In this document: positions 1-8,052 of the stretch, piece by piece
Position numbering within the stretch: position 1 is the first letter of the stretch
How the letters are laid out: each line of letters begins with the position of its first letter
NCBI GenBank assembly: GCA_028715665.1
Contig: JAQURI010000017.1
Coordinates: forward strand, 1-16,911
DNA: 16,911 nt
Source of the DNA: Candidatus Ratteibacteria bacterium
GTDB taxonomy: Bacteria; CAIJMQ01
Direction: 5' to 3'
Program-made: the position numbers and the translations under genes
Notes under the pieces: generated by a model
Database searches by the model: none
What the model saw: only the letters and a program-made list of their open reading frames with translations
What the model was told of the DNA's origin: nothing

Positions 1-497
1 CCAGCCGCAACGAGATTGGTATTTGTCAAAAAACCTTGTCCCGAACTTAAACTAACTCCTCCCGACATAATAATGTCCGGTTCCTCAATAAGCGCCTCTT
101 CAAGAGCACCGGTAATCCATTTAAAAAGTTTTTCTCTTTCTAAGGAGGCAATTTTTTCGTCGAATAAATCTGCAGCTTTCGGATATTTTGACGGAAATGG
201 AAGAGTTTTAAAATCCGGGTCGGGATGAGCACTGGCAGCAATAGCAGAAACAATATTAACCGCTTTTTCTATATCTCCTTCGCTATCAACAGTAGTGGAA
301 TATTTACCCCTTCCGCCCCTGCAAAAAGCCAGCATTGAAATAGTCGTATTAGAATGCATGGCCGAAGAAGAAATTTTATTTTTTTCTATCTCCACATCGG
401 TAATACTACCACTAACGATAAAAACTTCAGCCTGGTCAATCGGCTTCTTTTTCAAAAGCTCGCACGCCTTAATAGCCCATTTTTCTATATCTTTCAA
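1..497 (-). CDS. pmbA: PmbA/TldE-type metalloprotease subunit, N-terminal part (runs off left edge)
   Basis: This is the first 165 codons of a minus-strand gene whose 3' end lies outside the window. The translation starts LKDIEKWAIKACELL and contains QAEVFIVSG, a long acidic and Ser-rich stretch, EEPDIIMSGG and SLSSGQGF. This fits the N-terminal domain of the PmbA/TldE half of the TldD-PmbA peptidase, which trims unfolded or modified peptides in the cytoplasm. The start is a TTG preceded by GGGGAG about 6 bases upstream. The frame stays open further upstream but has no ATG there. In TldD-PmbA heterodimers PmbA lacks the catalytic HExxxH, but that region is not visible here. tldD lies upstream on the same strand after a 184-bp gap, and that pairing is the strongest support for the call. 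Confidence 0.82.
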   Translation of the reverse strand, partial: MKDIEKWAIKACELLKKKPIDQAEVFIVSGSITDVEIEKNKISSSAMHSNTTISMLAFCRGGRGKYSTTVDSEGDIEKAVNIVSAIAASAHPDPDFKTLPFPSKYPKAADLFDEKIASLEREKLFKWITGALEEALIEEPDIIMSGGVSLSSGQGFLTNTNLVAA

Positions 498-623
498 TTT
501 ATACTCCCCATCTTGAAAATCAAATATTAAAATTACATATAAAAATGTAAAAAGAGAAACTCGATGTTAACAAAGTTTTGTTGTTGTTTTTAATAGTATC
601 TAATATCAAGAATGCTGTTCCTA

Positions 624-679
624 ATTTTGAACTTTAATTTGTCATTTTACATTTTGCATTTTGACTTTTGAATTTAATT
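624..679. repeat. Degenerate 7-bp-period AT-rich tract between tldD and pmbA
   Basis: About eight consecutive heptads can be laid end to end, with plus-strand consensus near TTTTGNA (for example TTTTACA, TTTTGCA, TTTTGAC, TTTTGAA). On the minus strand the unit reads about NGTCAAA or TGCAAAA. The tract ends at the stop codon of tldD and fills much of the 184-bp gap before pmbA. A second tract with the same period and a related unit lies at 12389-12487. Its function is unknown. It does not look like a Rho-independent terminator. Confidence 0.5.
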
Positions 680-681
680 TA

Positions 682-2079
682 TCACCTTCCTCCTACCAAC
701 ATCTCTTTTATTTTTATATAAGGCCCGCCGTCATCAACGGGAGCACTTTGCCCGCTTTTTCCGCACATCCCACCCTCACCGGATAAAGCAAATTCTTTGC
801 TGACCTCTTCCACATTGAGTAATGTTTCCAGAGTAAGCCCGACTAAAGAAACATTTTTCAATAACTTTGTTTTCTTTCCATTTTCGATCAAATATGAAGA
901 GTTCGCATTAAACATGAATTGTCCCCTCTCCGGGAAAACATATCCTCCGAAGCCCACATCCTCAACGAATATGCCCTTTTTTATTTTAGACAACATTTCC
1001 TCAAAACTTGATTTTCCGGGCAGCATATATGTATTGCTCATCCTGACTATCGGTAATGATGAGTAGCCGTCTGCTCTTGCATTTCCCGTTGGAGCAACGT
1101 TGAAAAAACCGGCGGTCTCAAGATTATGGAGGAAACTTTTTAAGATACCGTTTTCTATTATCATTGTTTTGCCGGATTTAGTGCCTTCGTTGTCATAAGC
1201 ATAAAAACCGTAAGCATTTTCAAAAGTGGGATCATCAGCCATAGAAACAACCGAAGAAGCAATCTGCTTCCCGATTTTTTCCTGAAAAATAGAATTGCCG
1301 TTTTTTACGGCATCGCCTTCGGCATTATGCCCCACGGCTTCGTGCGTGAATAACCCTACTATCGCCGGCGATAATATAACTGGAAATTTTCCGGAAGGGG
1401 GATTTTCTGCGCTGAGAAGTTCAACCGCCTTTGAAGACACCTTATAAGAAAAATTTTCAGGAGTAAGTTTATCTATTATTTCGAAACCCTTGGTCCCCGC
1501 AATAGACTTGCGTGAAGACTGCCTGACCCCCTTTTTATAAGCAGTAACAAATAAGGAAGCCCTCGTCAGAATCTTTTCCTGCTCGATATACGTTCCCGCT
1601 GAATTGGCAATAATTTCTTTAAAATACGAATCCCCATAATTCAAAACGGTATTTACCACATCCGCAGAATATTCTTTGGCTTTTGCTTCCAGTTCTCTTA
1701 TCCTTTCCATTTTTTCCTTAAAAGATACCCGCCGGGGATCAATTTTCACTTTAAAAGATACGACATCATGTATAGGTTTAATTCCCGCTATTGCTCTTTT
1801 TTCAGTCCATTTTTTATCCGCAGAGGTTGCAAGGACTTTTGCGTTTTTTATTGAGGAAGCAATTGAATCTTTTTCGGAAATATTTTCACAGGAAACAAAG
1901 CCCCAAGAGCCGTTTTTTAGCACCCGTATTCCCGCTCCTAGACCGTTCAACGAGCCGAGTCTAGATGCCTTTCCGTCTTGAATTTGTATTCCAGTGGACG
2001 AGGATTCCACTATTCGAATCTCCGCAAAATCGGCATTGACAGAAGTGCAGAGTTCAAGCAGTGTTTGTTTTGTAAACAT
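682..2079 (-). CDS. tldD: TldD metalloprotease (catalytic subunit of the TldD-PmbA peptidase)
   Basis: This 465-residue protein has the usual length for TldD. The zinc-binding HExxxH motif is HEAVGH at residues 246-251, followed by NAEGD. The C-terminal cysteine motif GMCGKSGQ (Cys439) supplies the expected third ligand, and the PVDDGGPYIKI end is typical of the family. From family knowledge, TldD with PmbA forms a cytoplasmic heterodimeric protease that degrades or matures small peptides, such as microcin precursors and CcdA. It starts 38 bp after the FHA gene stops and is followed by pmbA on the same strand, so the three probably form one transcription unit. No convincing Shine-Dalgarno sequence precedes the ATG. 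Function is well supported; the natural substrate is unknown. Confidence 0.94.
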   Translation of the reverse strand: MFTKQTLLELCTSVNADFAEIRIVESSSTGIQIQDGKASRLGSLNGLGAGIRVLKNGSWGFVSCENISEKDSIASSIKNAKVLATSADKKWTEKRAIAGIKPIHDVVSFKVKIDPRRVSFKEKMERIRELEAKAKEYSADVVNTVLNYGDSYFKEIIANSAGTYIEQEKILTRASLFVTAYKKGVRQSSRKSIAGTKGFEIIDKLTPENFSYKVSSKAVELLSAENPPSGKFPVILSPAIVGLFTHEAVGHNAEGDAVKNGNSIFQEKIGKQIASSVVSMADDPTFENAYGFYAYDNEGTKSGKTMIIENGILKSFLHNLETAGFFNVAPTGNARADGYSSLPIVRMSNTYMLPGKSSFEEMLSKIKKGIFVEDVGFGGYVFPERGQFMFNANSSYLIENGKKTKLLKNVSLVGLTLETLLNVEEVSKEFALSGEGGMCGKSGQSAPVDDGGPYIKIKEMLVGGR

Positions 2080-2117
2080 ACTAATTTTATTGAAATAAGA
2101 TAAACCCGGAAAAAATC

Positions 2118-2438
2118 CTAACGTATGTTAAATGTAAACTTCGTCTCTTTTCCAATTCCGATTATATCGCCGCTACTTAACTGTTTTTTTTCTTCTATTT
2201 TTTCGCCGTTTACATAAGTGCCGTGTTTACTGTCTGTATCTTCGATATAGTATATGTCGGTTTGTTTATCGCAAGTAATTACAGAATTTTGGCGCGAAAC
2301 GCCAAGGTCGTCTTCTACAAACACATGGGCAGAATGACCCCGACCGATTTTATTGGGGATTTCCGGGTCAAGAATGAATTCCCTGCCGCTATTTGATATT
2401 AAAACTGCCTGTTTTTCTTTTTTGAACCAATTAATCAT
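2118..2438 (-). CDS. Small FHA-domain protein
   Basis: This 106-residue protein is almost entirely one forkhead-associated domain, a phosphothreonine-peptide reader. The landmarks are in order: IGRG (Gly32-Arg33), VSR (Ser48-Arg49), HGTYVNG (residues 72-78) and the SGDIIGIG strand near 89-96. There is no signal peptide, membrane segment or second domain, so it is probably cytoplasmic. Two normally conserved positions differ: the His of the SRxH motif is Asn51, and the Asn before the second conserved Gly is His72. The phosphopeptide-contacting Arg33, Ser48 and Arg49 remain. It lies directly upstream of tldD and diverges from mutL. No Ser/Thr kinase is in view, so the partner is unknown. Confidence 0.85.
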   Translation of the reverse strand: MINWFKKEKQAVLISNSGREFILDPEIPNKIGRGHSAHVFVEDDLGVSRQNSVITCDKQTDIYYIEDTDSKHGTYVNGEKIEEKKQLSSGDIIGIGKETKFTFNIR

Positions 2439-2446
2439 TTTGTCAA

Positions 2447-2452
2447 ATTATA
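2447..2452 (-). promoter_or_regulatory. Candidate -10 box for the FHA-tldD-pmbA unit
   Basis: A perfect TATAAT reads on the minus strand and ends 8 bases before the FHA ATG. No good -35 hexamer sits at 16-18 bp. Initiation about 7 bases downstream would fall almost at the start codon, and the gene has no Shine-Dalgarno sequence, so a leaderless transcript is possible. This is inference from one hexamer. Confidence 0.33.
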
Positions 2453-2507
2453 TCATATGTCGCAAGGTTGCTATGCAAAGCTCCTTTCCCATTATTTCCT
2501 TATCTGA

Positions 2508-2513
2508 TAAAAT
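2508..2513 (+). promoter_or_regulatory. Candidate -10 box for mutL
   Basis: TAAAAT, inside GATAAAAT, ends 8 bases before the chosen mutL ATG at 2522. No strong -35 is visible and no Shine-Dalgarno sequence precedes the ATG. It mirrors the arrangement on the opposite strand of this 83-bp divergent region. Confidence 0.3.
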
Positions 2514-2521
2514 GTGCAACC

Positions 2522-4249
2522 ATGGGTAAAATCAGAATTCCCTCGCAAGATACTATAAAACGTATTGCCGCCGGCGAAGTAATAGAAAGACCCTCATCAG
2601 TAGTAAAAGAACTATTGGAAAATTCTATTGACGCTGGAGCCAAAAAAATAATCATTGATATCGAAGAAGGCGGAAAGAAACTGGTAAGAGTAAAAGATGA
2701 CGGCGAGGGAATGACAAAAGATGACGCAGAAATATGTTTGAAACGCTATTCAACGAGCAAAATCCGCGAATTTGGCGACCTTTTAGAACTTCATACGTTG
2801 GGATTTAGAGGCGAAGCGCTTCCTTCAATCGCCGCAATATCTCAAATTTCAATATCAACCAAATCAAAAGAGGAGCCAATCGGAGTTTTAGTCGAAGCGG
2901 AAGACGGAAAAATAAAGAAAATAACCGAACAAGCAAGCCCTGAAGGAACTACGGTAACGGTCAGAAACCTTTTCTTTCACATCCCGGCAAGGAGAAAGTT
3001 CCTGAGAAACGATAGCATTGAGTTAAGGCACATACTAAACACCGTTACAAGAGAAGCATTAGCACATCCTAAAATTTCATTTCAGTTATCTCATAACGGG
3101 AAATTGCTTATCAATAGCCCCTCCAGAGATAATAATTTAGACAAAATCACAGATTTCTGGGGAAAGGATTTTGCCCGCGAACTTATTCCTTTGAATATAA
3201 AAAATGACCTTTTCGAAGCGAGCGGATTTATATGCAAACCTTTTCTTGCCAGGAGAAAAGCGGGTTTGCAATATCTTTTTGTGAATAATCGCGCTGTTTC
3301 CAGCCCTTTAATCGCCGCCGCTTGCAAAAAGGGATATCAGCCGGTTATTCCCGACGAGAGACAACCGCAGGTTTTTATTTTTTTCAACATAGACCCGAAA
3401 GAAACAGACATAAACGTCCATCCCACAAAAGACATAATCAAGTTTCAAAAAGAACGGGAAATTTTCGAACTAATTTCGGAAGGAGTCAGGAATTGCCTGA
3501 AAAATGCCCAGCTTTTGCCGGAAGTATTTTTTAGCAAACCAAGCTTTAAAAACATACCTTATTCCAAAAGTTTTATAAACGGCAAGTCAATTCCCGAAAT
3601 GCAGAATATTTCCCTTAATTATGGTAAAACCTCAGTAAAAGAAAAAGATACGGAATATTTGCTTGCTTCAGAAAAACTAAACATAAAAACACAACTTAAC
3701 AACACCTATCTTTTAGGCGAAGACGCGGAAGGCATATTCCTGCTCGACCAACATGCCGCGCACGAGAGAATCCTTTACGAAAAACTAAAAAAAGAAATAG
3801 GAAAATCCTCCGTGGAAGTCCAAAATCTTTTAATACCGCAGACAATCGAATTAAACAAAAACGAAACAATCATCATAACCGAAAATCTGGAGAACCTCAA
3901 AAAAATAGGATTTAAGATAGAGCCGTTCGGACAAAACACTTTTATAGTCCATTCCCTCCCCACAATAATCAAAAAGACATCTGCGTCGGTAATAATTTTG
4001 GATATTGCGGAAGAACTGGAAAATATGGAAGAAAAATTTTCCGTCGAAGAACGCACAGAAAAAATACTTGCCACAGTAGCATGCAAAGCGGCTATAAAAG
4101 CAGGAGACAATCTTACGGGCGAAGAAATAAATTCTCTGGTCAAACAACTGGGACAAACCGACTATCACAACTGGTGTCCTCACGGCAGGCCGGTAATGAT
4201 AAGATTTACTTGGAACGAAATAGAAAAAAGATTTAATAGAAAGGAATAA
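2522..4249 (+). CDS. mutL: DNA mismatch repair protein MutL (endonuclease-competent type)
   Basis: This 575-residue protein has the N-terminal GHKL ATPase: KELLENSIDAG (Glu30 and Asn34 in the E-to-N spacing of the family), DDGEGM and GFRGEALPSI. A variable linker lies roughly at residues 330-395, followed by the C-terminal dimerisation domain. DQHAAHERILYE at 409-420 fits the DQHA(x)2E(x)4E nuclease motif. The supporting motifs ACK (520-522) and CPHGRP (552-557) are present. MutL therefore probably nicks the strand itself, as in bacteria lacking MutH. I chose the ATG at 2522 because MGKIRIP is the normal family N-terminus; the frame extends 18 codons upstream without family-like sequence. No mutS lies nearby. 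The gene converges on argH with 2 bp between the stops. Confidence 0.96.
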   Translation: MGKIRIPSQDTIKRIAAGEVIERPSSVVKELLENSIDAGAKKIIIDIEEGGKKLVRVKDDGEGMTKDDAEICLKRYSTSKIREFGDLLELHTLGFRGEALPSIAAISQISISTKSKEEPIGVLVEAEDGKIKKITEQASPEGTTVTVRNLFFHIPARRKFLRNDSIELRHILNTVTREALAHPKISFQLSHNGKLLINSPSRDNNLDKITDFWGKDFARELIPLNIKNDLFEASGFICKPFLARRKAGLQYLFVNNRAVSSPLIAAACKKGYQPVIPDERQPQVFIFFNIDPKETDINVHPTKDIIKFQKEREIFELISEGVRNCLKNAQLLPEVFFSKPSFKNIPYSKSFINGKSIPEMQNISLNYGKTSVKEKDTEYLLASEKLNIKTQLNNTYLLGEDAEGIFLLDQHAAHERILYEKLKKEIGKSSVEVQNLLIPQTIELNKNETIIITENLENLKKIGFKIEPFGQNTFIVHSLPTIIKKTSASVIILDIAEELENMEEKFSVEERTEKILATVACKAAIKAGDNLTGEEINSLVKQLGQTDYHNWCPHGRPVMIRFTWNEIEKRFNRKE

Positions 4250-4251
4250 AC

Positions 4252-4506
4252 TTATTTGAGAAGTCGTAATTTGGTTTCCCGCAGTTTCTCTTTTTCCTGT
4301 CTTACGAGGTTTCTGTAAATCTCGAGTTGTTTTCTTGCTTCGTGCAGAGCAAGGTTGCCCGTAGCCCCCTGGTATCTTTTCCTTTTTATATTGTAGTAGG
4401 GGTTTTGCTCAAACATCATCATGTGGTTAAGATTTTTGGCGACTTTTTTATAAGCTTTTCGGAAGGGGATTCTTTTTTTGGGAAGTTTGGTAGTCTCTAT
4501 TCTCAT
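4252..4506 (-). CDS. argH: C-terminal fragment of argininosuccinate lyase as a separate 84-residue cistron
   Basis: The 84-residue product carries two stretches expected in the C-terminal domain of ArgH. IPFRKAYKKVA (residues 13-23) corresponds to the usual [IV]PFRxAYxxV, and GATGNLAL lies near residues 47-54, before a final helix ending KLRETKLRLLK. Together with the 393-residue upstream ORF it makes 477 residues, close to a normal single-chain ArgH (about 460). Its ATG overlaps the TGA of the large part in ATGA. A strong AAAGGAGG sits about 8 bases upstream, so it can be translated separately or by coupled reinitiation. By family comparison this segment completes the C-terminal helical domain of the lyase. 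Alternatives are a decayed gene or an assembly error; the strong ribosome-binding site argues for real translation. Confidence 0.72.
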   Translation of the reverse strand: MRIETTKLPKKRIPFRKAYKKVAKNLNHMMMFEQNPYYNIKRKRYQGATGNLALHEARKQLEIYRNLVRQEKEKLRETKLRLLK

Positions 4507-5684
4507 TTGTTCTTCCCTCCTTTATTTGCAGATTTAACTCGGGAAGAAAATTCGCCTTTTGCAAGTCTTGTGGCTTCGTCGGCAGCAAATACTTCTTTAC
4601 TGAACCCTTTTATAAGATTTGATTCGTTTATTTTCAGTTTACTTATAATTATATCCATAACTTTCAATGAGAGTTCGGTTATTTTGAAACCTCTAATAAG
4701 CGGCTCTTTGGTGAGTTGTAAATCACCGTTATAGCCGGACGGTAAACCTTTGAGAATGTTGAGGACCATAAAAAGTCCGGATTCAACCTGCACATACCTT
4801 GCTCTGATTTGTTCCAAGACGTCGGGATTTTTCTTTTGCGGCATAATCGAAGAGCCCAAAAGCACTTCGTTAGGTAGTGTGAAATACCCGAACTCTTCTC
4901 TTGTGAAAAGGATGATGTCCTCCGACAATTTAGCTAAATCAAGCATAACCTGAGTCAAAGCAAAAAGTATGATTGATTCGATTTTTCCCCTGGAATTATT
5001 AACATAAAGCAGATTGTTTTGTATTTTTTCGAAGCCCAAAAGTTCCCTTAAAAGTTCTCTGTTTATTTCAAGGTCAACGCCGTAAGATGCAGCCGAACCC
5101 AGAGGAGACCTGTTATTCAGAATATAAGCTGTCCTCAAAAGCCTTAAGTCATCAACTAATGATTCCACAAAAGCGCCGGCCCATAATCCTACGGACGATG
5201 GCATTGCTTTGCGGGAATGCGTATATCCGACCATCGGGACATCTTTGCTTTTTTCCGCAAATTTCAATAATGTTTCGATTAAATCCAAGAGCGGCTCTCC
5301 CAAAAGAAGTAATTTGGCTTTGGAATAGATACGCAAGTCCGAAATCACCTGGTCGTTTCTTGAACGTCCCACGTGAATTTTTTGCCCCACATCGCCGTAT
5401 TTCTTGGTCAAGTAGTTTTCTATAGCCGTATGCACATCCTCTTCGCTGCAGTGAATTTTGAAATTACCTTCTTTATGGAGTTTAAGTATTTCTTTAAGGC
5501 CTTTCTTGAGTTCAGCGGCTTCTTTAGCGCTTAACATACTGATTGAGTTAAGCATTTCGACATGCGCAATATTGGAAAGGACATCAGCTTCTACAAGCTC
5601 GTTGTCCAGCATAGAATCTTCACCAGAGGTAAACTCCCCTATTTCTTTAAGGAGCCGATAATCTTTTTGCCATAATTTAGCCAT
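4503..5684 (-). CDS. argH: Argininosuccinate lyase, large N-terminal part
   Basis: ArgH splits argininosuccinate into arginine and fumarate, the last step of arginine synthesis. This 393-residue chain has the fumarase/aspartase-superfamily landmarks: VGRSRNDQV (residues 105-113), GYTHSRKAMPSS (153-164, with His156) and the signature GSSIMPQKKNPD (277-288). It then reads into the C-terminal domain as EVFAADEATRLAKGE, where a family member would continue within about four residues to a [IV]PFRxAY motif. Instead it has 15 unrelated residues (to GGKNK) and stops. The missing end is encoded by the overlapping ORF at 4252-4506. AAGGGG about 7 bases upstream supports the start. The gene begins 4 bp after the aroQ stop, inside the maf-ligase-aroQ-argH series. 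Activity probably needs the second cistron. Confidence 0.88.
   Translation of the reverse strand: MAKLWQKDYRLLKEIGEFTSGEDSMLDNELVEADVLSNIAHVEMLNSISMLSAKEAAELKKGLKEILKLHKEGNFKIHCSEEDVHTAIENYLTKKYGDVGQKIHVGRSRNDQVISDLRIYSKAKLLLLGEPLLDLIETLLKFAEKSKDVPMVGYTHSRKAMPSSVGLWAGAFVESLVDDLRLLRTAYILNNRSPLGSAASYGVDLEINRELLRELLGFEKIQNNLLYVNNSRGKIESIILFALTQVMLDLAKLSEDIILFTREEFGYFTLPNEVLLGSSIMPQKKNPDVLEQIRARYVQVESGLFMVLNILKGLPSGYNGDLQLTKEPLIRGFKITELSLKVMDIIISKLKINESNLIKGFSKEVFAADEATRLAKGEFSSRVKSANKGGKNK
4510..4548 (-). promoter_or_regulatory. 8-bp inverted repeat and Shine-Dalgarno at the argH split
   Basis: On the minus strand TTCTTCCC (4548-4541) is complementary to GGGAAGAA (4517-4510), with a 23-nt loop. 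The AAAGGAGGG ribosome-binding site of the second cistron lies at the loop-stem junction (4523-4515). A folded stem could therefore affect access to it. This is inferred from sequence only. Confidence 0.35.
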
Positions 5685-5688
5685 ATCT

Positions 5689-6132
5689 TTACCCCTTATC
5701 TTTTATTAAATTTAACAGGCCATACAGCGCGAGAATATAACTTTGTTTCCCGAATCCGGATATTGTCGCAACGGCAACCGGCGCGATAAGAGATTTCTGC
5801 CGGAATTCCTCGCGCGCATAAATATTCGACAAATGGACTTCCACAGTAGGTATATTCAGAGCTTTAACAGCATCTCTTATTGCGACCGATGTGTGGGTAT
5901 AAGCCGCAGGATTTAAAATTATTCCTTCGGCCCATTTTCTGTTGTCTCTCAAAAAATTTACGATATCGCCTTCGCCATTCGATTGAAAAACTTTGAGCTC
6001 CACATTATTTTTTTGGGCTTCTTTTTTAAGGAGAGAATTTATGGTTTCCAAAGTGTCTTTCCCGTAAATGCCGGGTTCTCTTTCACCCAAAAGATCGAGG
6101 TTCGGACCATGAACAACAAGTATTTTATTCAT
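5689..6132 (-). CDS. aroQ: 3-dehydroquinate dehydratase, type II
   Basis: AroQ removes water from 3-dehydroquinate to give 3-dehydroshikimate, the third step of the shikimate pathway. At 147 residues it has the normal length of the dodecameric type II enzyme. The signature blocks are intact: HGPNLDLLGEREPGIYG with Arg18 and catalytic Tyr23, QSNGEGD (50-56), NPAAYTHTSVAIRDAV with Asn74 and His80, and EVHLSNIYAREEFR with His100 and Arg111. TAGGAGA about 6 bases before the ATG supports the start. It lies 54 bp after the ligase gene and 4 bp before argH on the same strand. No other shikimate genes are in view, so the pathway genes appear dispersed. Confidence 0.97.
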   Translation of the reverse strand: MNKILVVHGPNLDLLGEREPGIYGKDTLETINSLLKKEAQKNNVELKVFQSNGEGDIVNFLRDNRKWAEGIILNPAAYTHTSVAIRDAVKALNIPTVEVHLSNIYAREEFRQKSLIAPVAVATISGFGKQSYILALYGLLNLIKDKG

Positions 6133-6186
6133 TTTATTCTCCTACTCGAACCAATTAAATCAGAATTGCTCCTTTCTTGCAATACT

Positions 6187-8052
6187 TTATTCGGATTCCC
6201 TTATTCTTTCATTTATCTTCTCTTTTAGACTCGGGTTGTATTCATAAGCTATTTTATACTGTTTGGATGCTTTTTCTTTTTCCCCGAAAATCATATATAT
6301 ATCTCCAAAGACAAGATAGTTTTCCCCTAAGGTCGGATAAAGAGAAATTGCCCGCTGCATATATTCTACCGATTTGTCTTTGTCATTTCTCAGCAAACTT
6401 GTCATCAATGCCAATTCTCTCCAATAAAGAGAACGGCATTTATCATACTTAACTGCCTGCTGCAATTGTCCTAATATTTCATCCGAAAAATCCTTTCTTT
6501 CCTGAATCATTTTCTGTTTATACATTTGACTTAATAAATAGTGATAACTCATTCTGTATTCGTCTTCGCCAAAAGTCCAAGAGCGGGTAGAAAATTCTAA
6601 TTCTTCTATGACTTCATTTATATCTTTAGAATTCATGGCTTTCAAATAATGTGCTTCAGCGGTGAAAATCCTGAAGAGCAGAGTGATAACAAAACCCGAT
6701 ATAATAAACAACGATGCAAAGAGCAATTTTTTATTTTTGAATTTTTCCTCTTTGGAACATACGGACAAAGAAACACCCATAATCATAAAAAATATAGATG
6801 TGACGCTGAACACATAAAAGCTGAAATCTCCCAAAGAATGCAATGCAAAAGATAAAACCGAAACAAATCCTCCGTAGACAAAAACTTTCTGAAGCGGGGA
6901 AAGATTGTCGGCATTTTTTATCCGTTTATCGATTTCAATGAAATAAAAAATAAAAATGCTTAAAAACATCAGAAATCCGATTATTCCGAGTTCTGTTCCT
7001 ATCTGCAGAAAATTATTATGGACCGCTTGGGTTTCCTCGGCTTTAGGCAGTTTATACTTAGCGTAAGCCCTGCCGAAGCTGCCCCAGCCAAAACCATTCA
7101 AAGGTTTTTCTTTGAACATTTCCAAAGCTGCACGCCAATATTCAATTCTCACTCTCGAGGAATCTTTTACCGGCTGTAATTTATCCGCCACATAATTGCC
7201 GTTATACGCAACAAATATTATAAAACTTATTAATAAAACAAATCCGGCAACAGCTATAATTTTTCTAGACTTGGGAACTTTAAACAGTAGAAACAACAAC
7301 CATGAAAGGATTAAAACAACCGTCCCGCCTTTTGAAAAAGTCAAAACAAACGCAAAAAGGACAAGCAAAGATAACGCCGAAAAAATCACTCTCCTGGCAA
7401 TAATACGTGTTGCATCGTCGTTCTTGTTGTCACAAAATATGGCAGAAAAAACCGCAAACGGCAAAACGAGCATGAGAAAAGTAGCCAAAGTGTTGGGATA
7501 CAGGAATGTGGAAAAAGCCCTGTCGGTATAAAGCCGAGATATGAAATTTTTGTGGGAAGCAACCTGTATTTCGGTTTTATAAATAAGGAAAAATTGCCGG
7601 GTTTCTTCCAAGCCCCAGAAATATTGATGGACGGCATAGATTGCCACAAAAAAGGCAGAAAACAGCAATACCCAAAGAAATTTTTCTCTCTTTTTGTCAT
7701 TTTCTATCGCATTAAAAGCAAGAAAAAAAGCGGGCAGATAAAATGAAAAATGAAAAATTTGCGTGAAAGTCGCCGGAAGGCTTACGGTCCATGCTAATGA
7801 CAGTGCGCCCCACAAAAAAAACAACCCCAGCGGGGCATACAGCAAGTTGCTTTTGACTAAATTATTTTTTTCTTTAAACAGAGAGAGGATGAGCCAACAA
7901 ATAAAAAGAAACAACGAAAAAACAGTATAAAGGATTATCAGTTGCGGCAAATTCAAGGATTCGGAAAAAGATATCGGAAGTCTTCCGAGGGGGATTATAA
8001 ACAGCAAAAATAAAAGCCCGATATAGATAACTTTTGATTTATTGTCCGCCAT
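6187..8052 (-). CDS. O-antigen ligase/polymerase-family membrane protein with C-terminal TPR region
   Basis: This 621-residue polytopic protein has about a dozen hydrophobic segments in residues 8-460. The Wzy_C/O-antigen ligase region follows a large loop: RVRIEYWRAALEMF (300-313), PLNGFGWGSFG (317-327) and the conserved AVHNNFLQIGTELG (343-356, with His345). The tail from about 465 to 621 is soluble, with helix pairs resembling tetratricopeptide repeats (for example SVEYMQRAISLYPTLGENYL). Family members join lipid-linked glycans to lipid A, protein or other glycans on the outer face of the inner membrane. The TPR tail is common in ligase-like proteins of uncultured bacteria, and the acceptor cannot be predicted. 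Its ATG overlaps the maf stop in TAATG, suggesting translational coupling. Confidence 0.85.
   Translation of the reverse strand: MADNKSKVIYIGLLFLLFIIPLGRLPISFSESLNLPQLIILYTVFSLFLFICWLILSLFKEKNNLVKSNLLYAPLGLFFLWGALSLAWTVSLPATFTQIFHFSFYLPAFFLAFNAIENDKKREKFLWVLLFSAFFVAIYAVHQYFWGLEETRQFFLIYKTEIQVASHKNFISRLYTDRAFSTFLYPNTLATFLMLVLPFAVFSAIFCDNKNDDATRIIARRVIFSALSLLVLFAFVLTFSKGGTVVLILSWLLFLLFKVPKSRKIIAVAGFVLLISFIIFVAYNGNYVADKLQPVKDSSRVRIEYWRAALEMFKEKPLNGFGWGSFGRAYAKYKLPKAEETQAVHNNFLQIGTELGIIGFLMFLSIFIFYFIEIDKRIKNADNLSPLQKVFVYGGFVSVLSFALHSLGDFSFYVFSVTSIFFMIMGVSLSVCSKEEKFKNKKLLFASLFIISGFVITLLFRIFTAEAHYLKAMNSKDINEVIEELEFSTRSWTFGEDEYRMSYHYLLSQMYKQKMIQERKDFSDEILGQLQQAVKYDKCRSLYWRELALMTSLLRNDKDKSVEYMQRAISLYPTLGENYLVFGDIYMIFGEKEKASKQYKIAYEYNPSLKEKINERIRESE

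Noticed and set aside
1..516. Plus-strand ORFs at 16-228 and 295-516
   Set aside because: They are antisense shadows of the pmbA coding frame, which is open across the whole stretch and shows family motifs.
569..596. Possible terminator (AACAAA/TTTGTT followed by T-rich sequence) between tldD and pmbA
   Set aside because: The stem is only six AT pairs with a two-base loop, and the T-run is on the strand opposite to the genes.
2468..2521. An 18-codon N-terminal extension of mutL
   Set aside because: The upstream residues lack family similarity, and the candidate -10 box lies inside them; MGKIRIP is the normal start.
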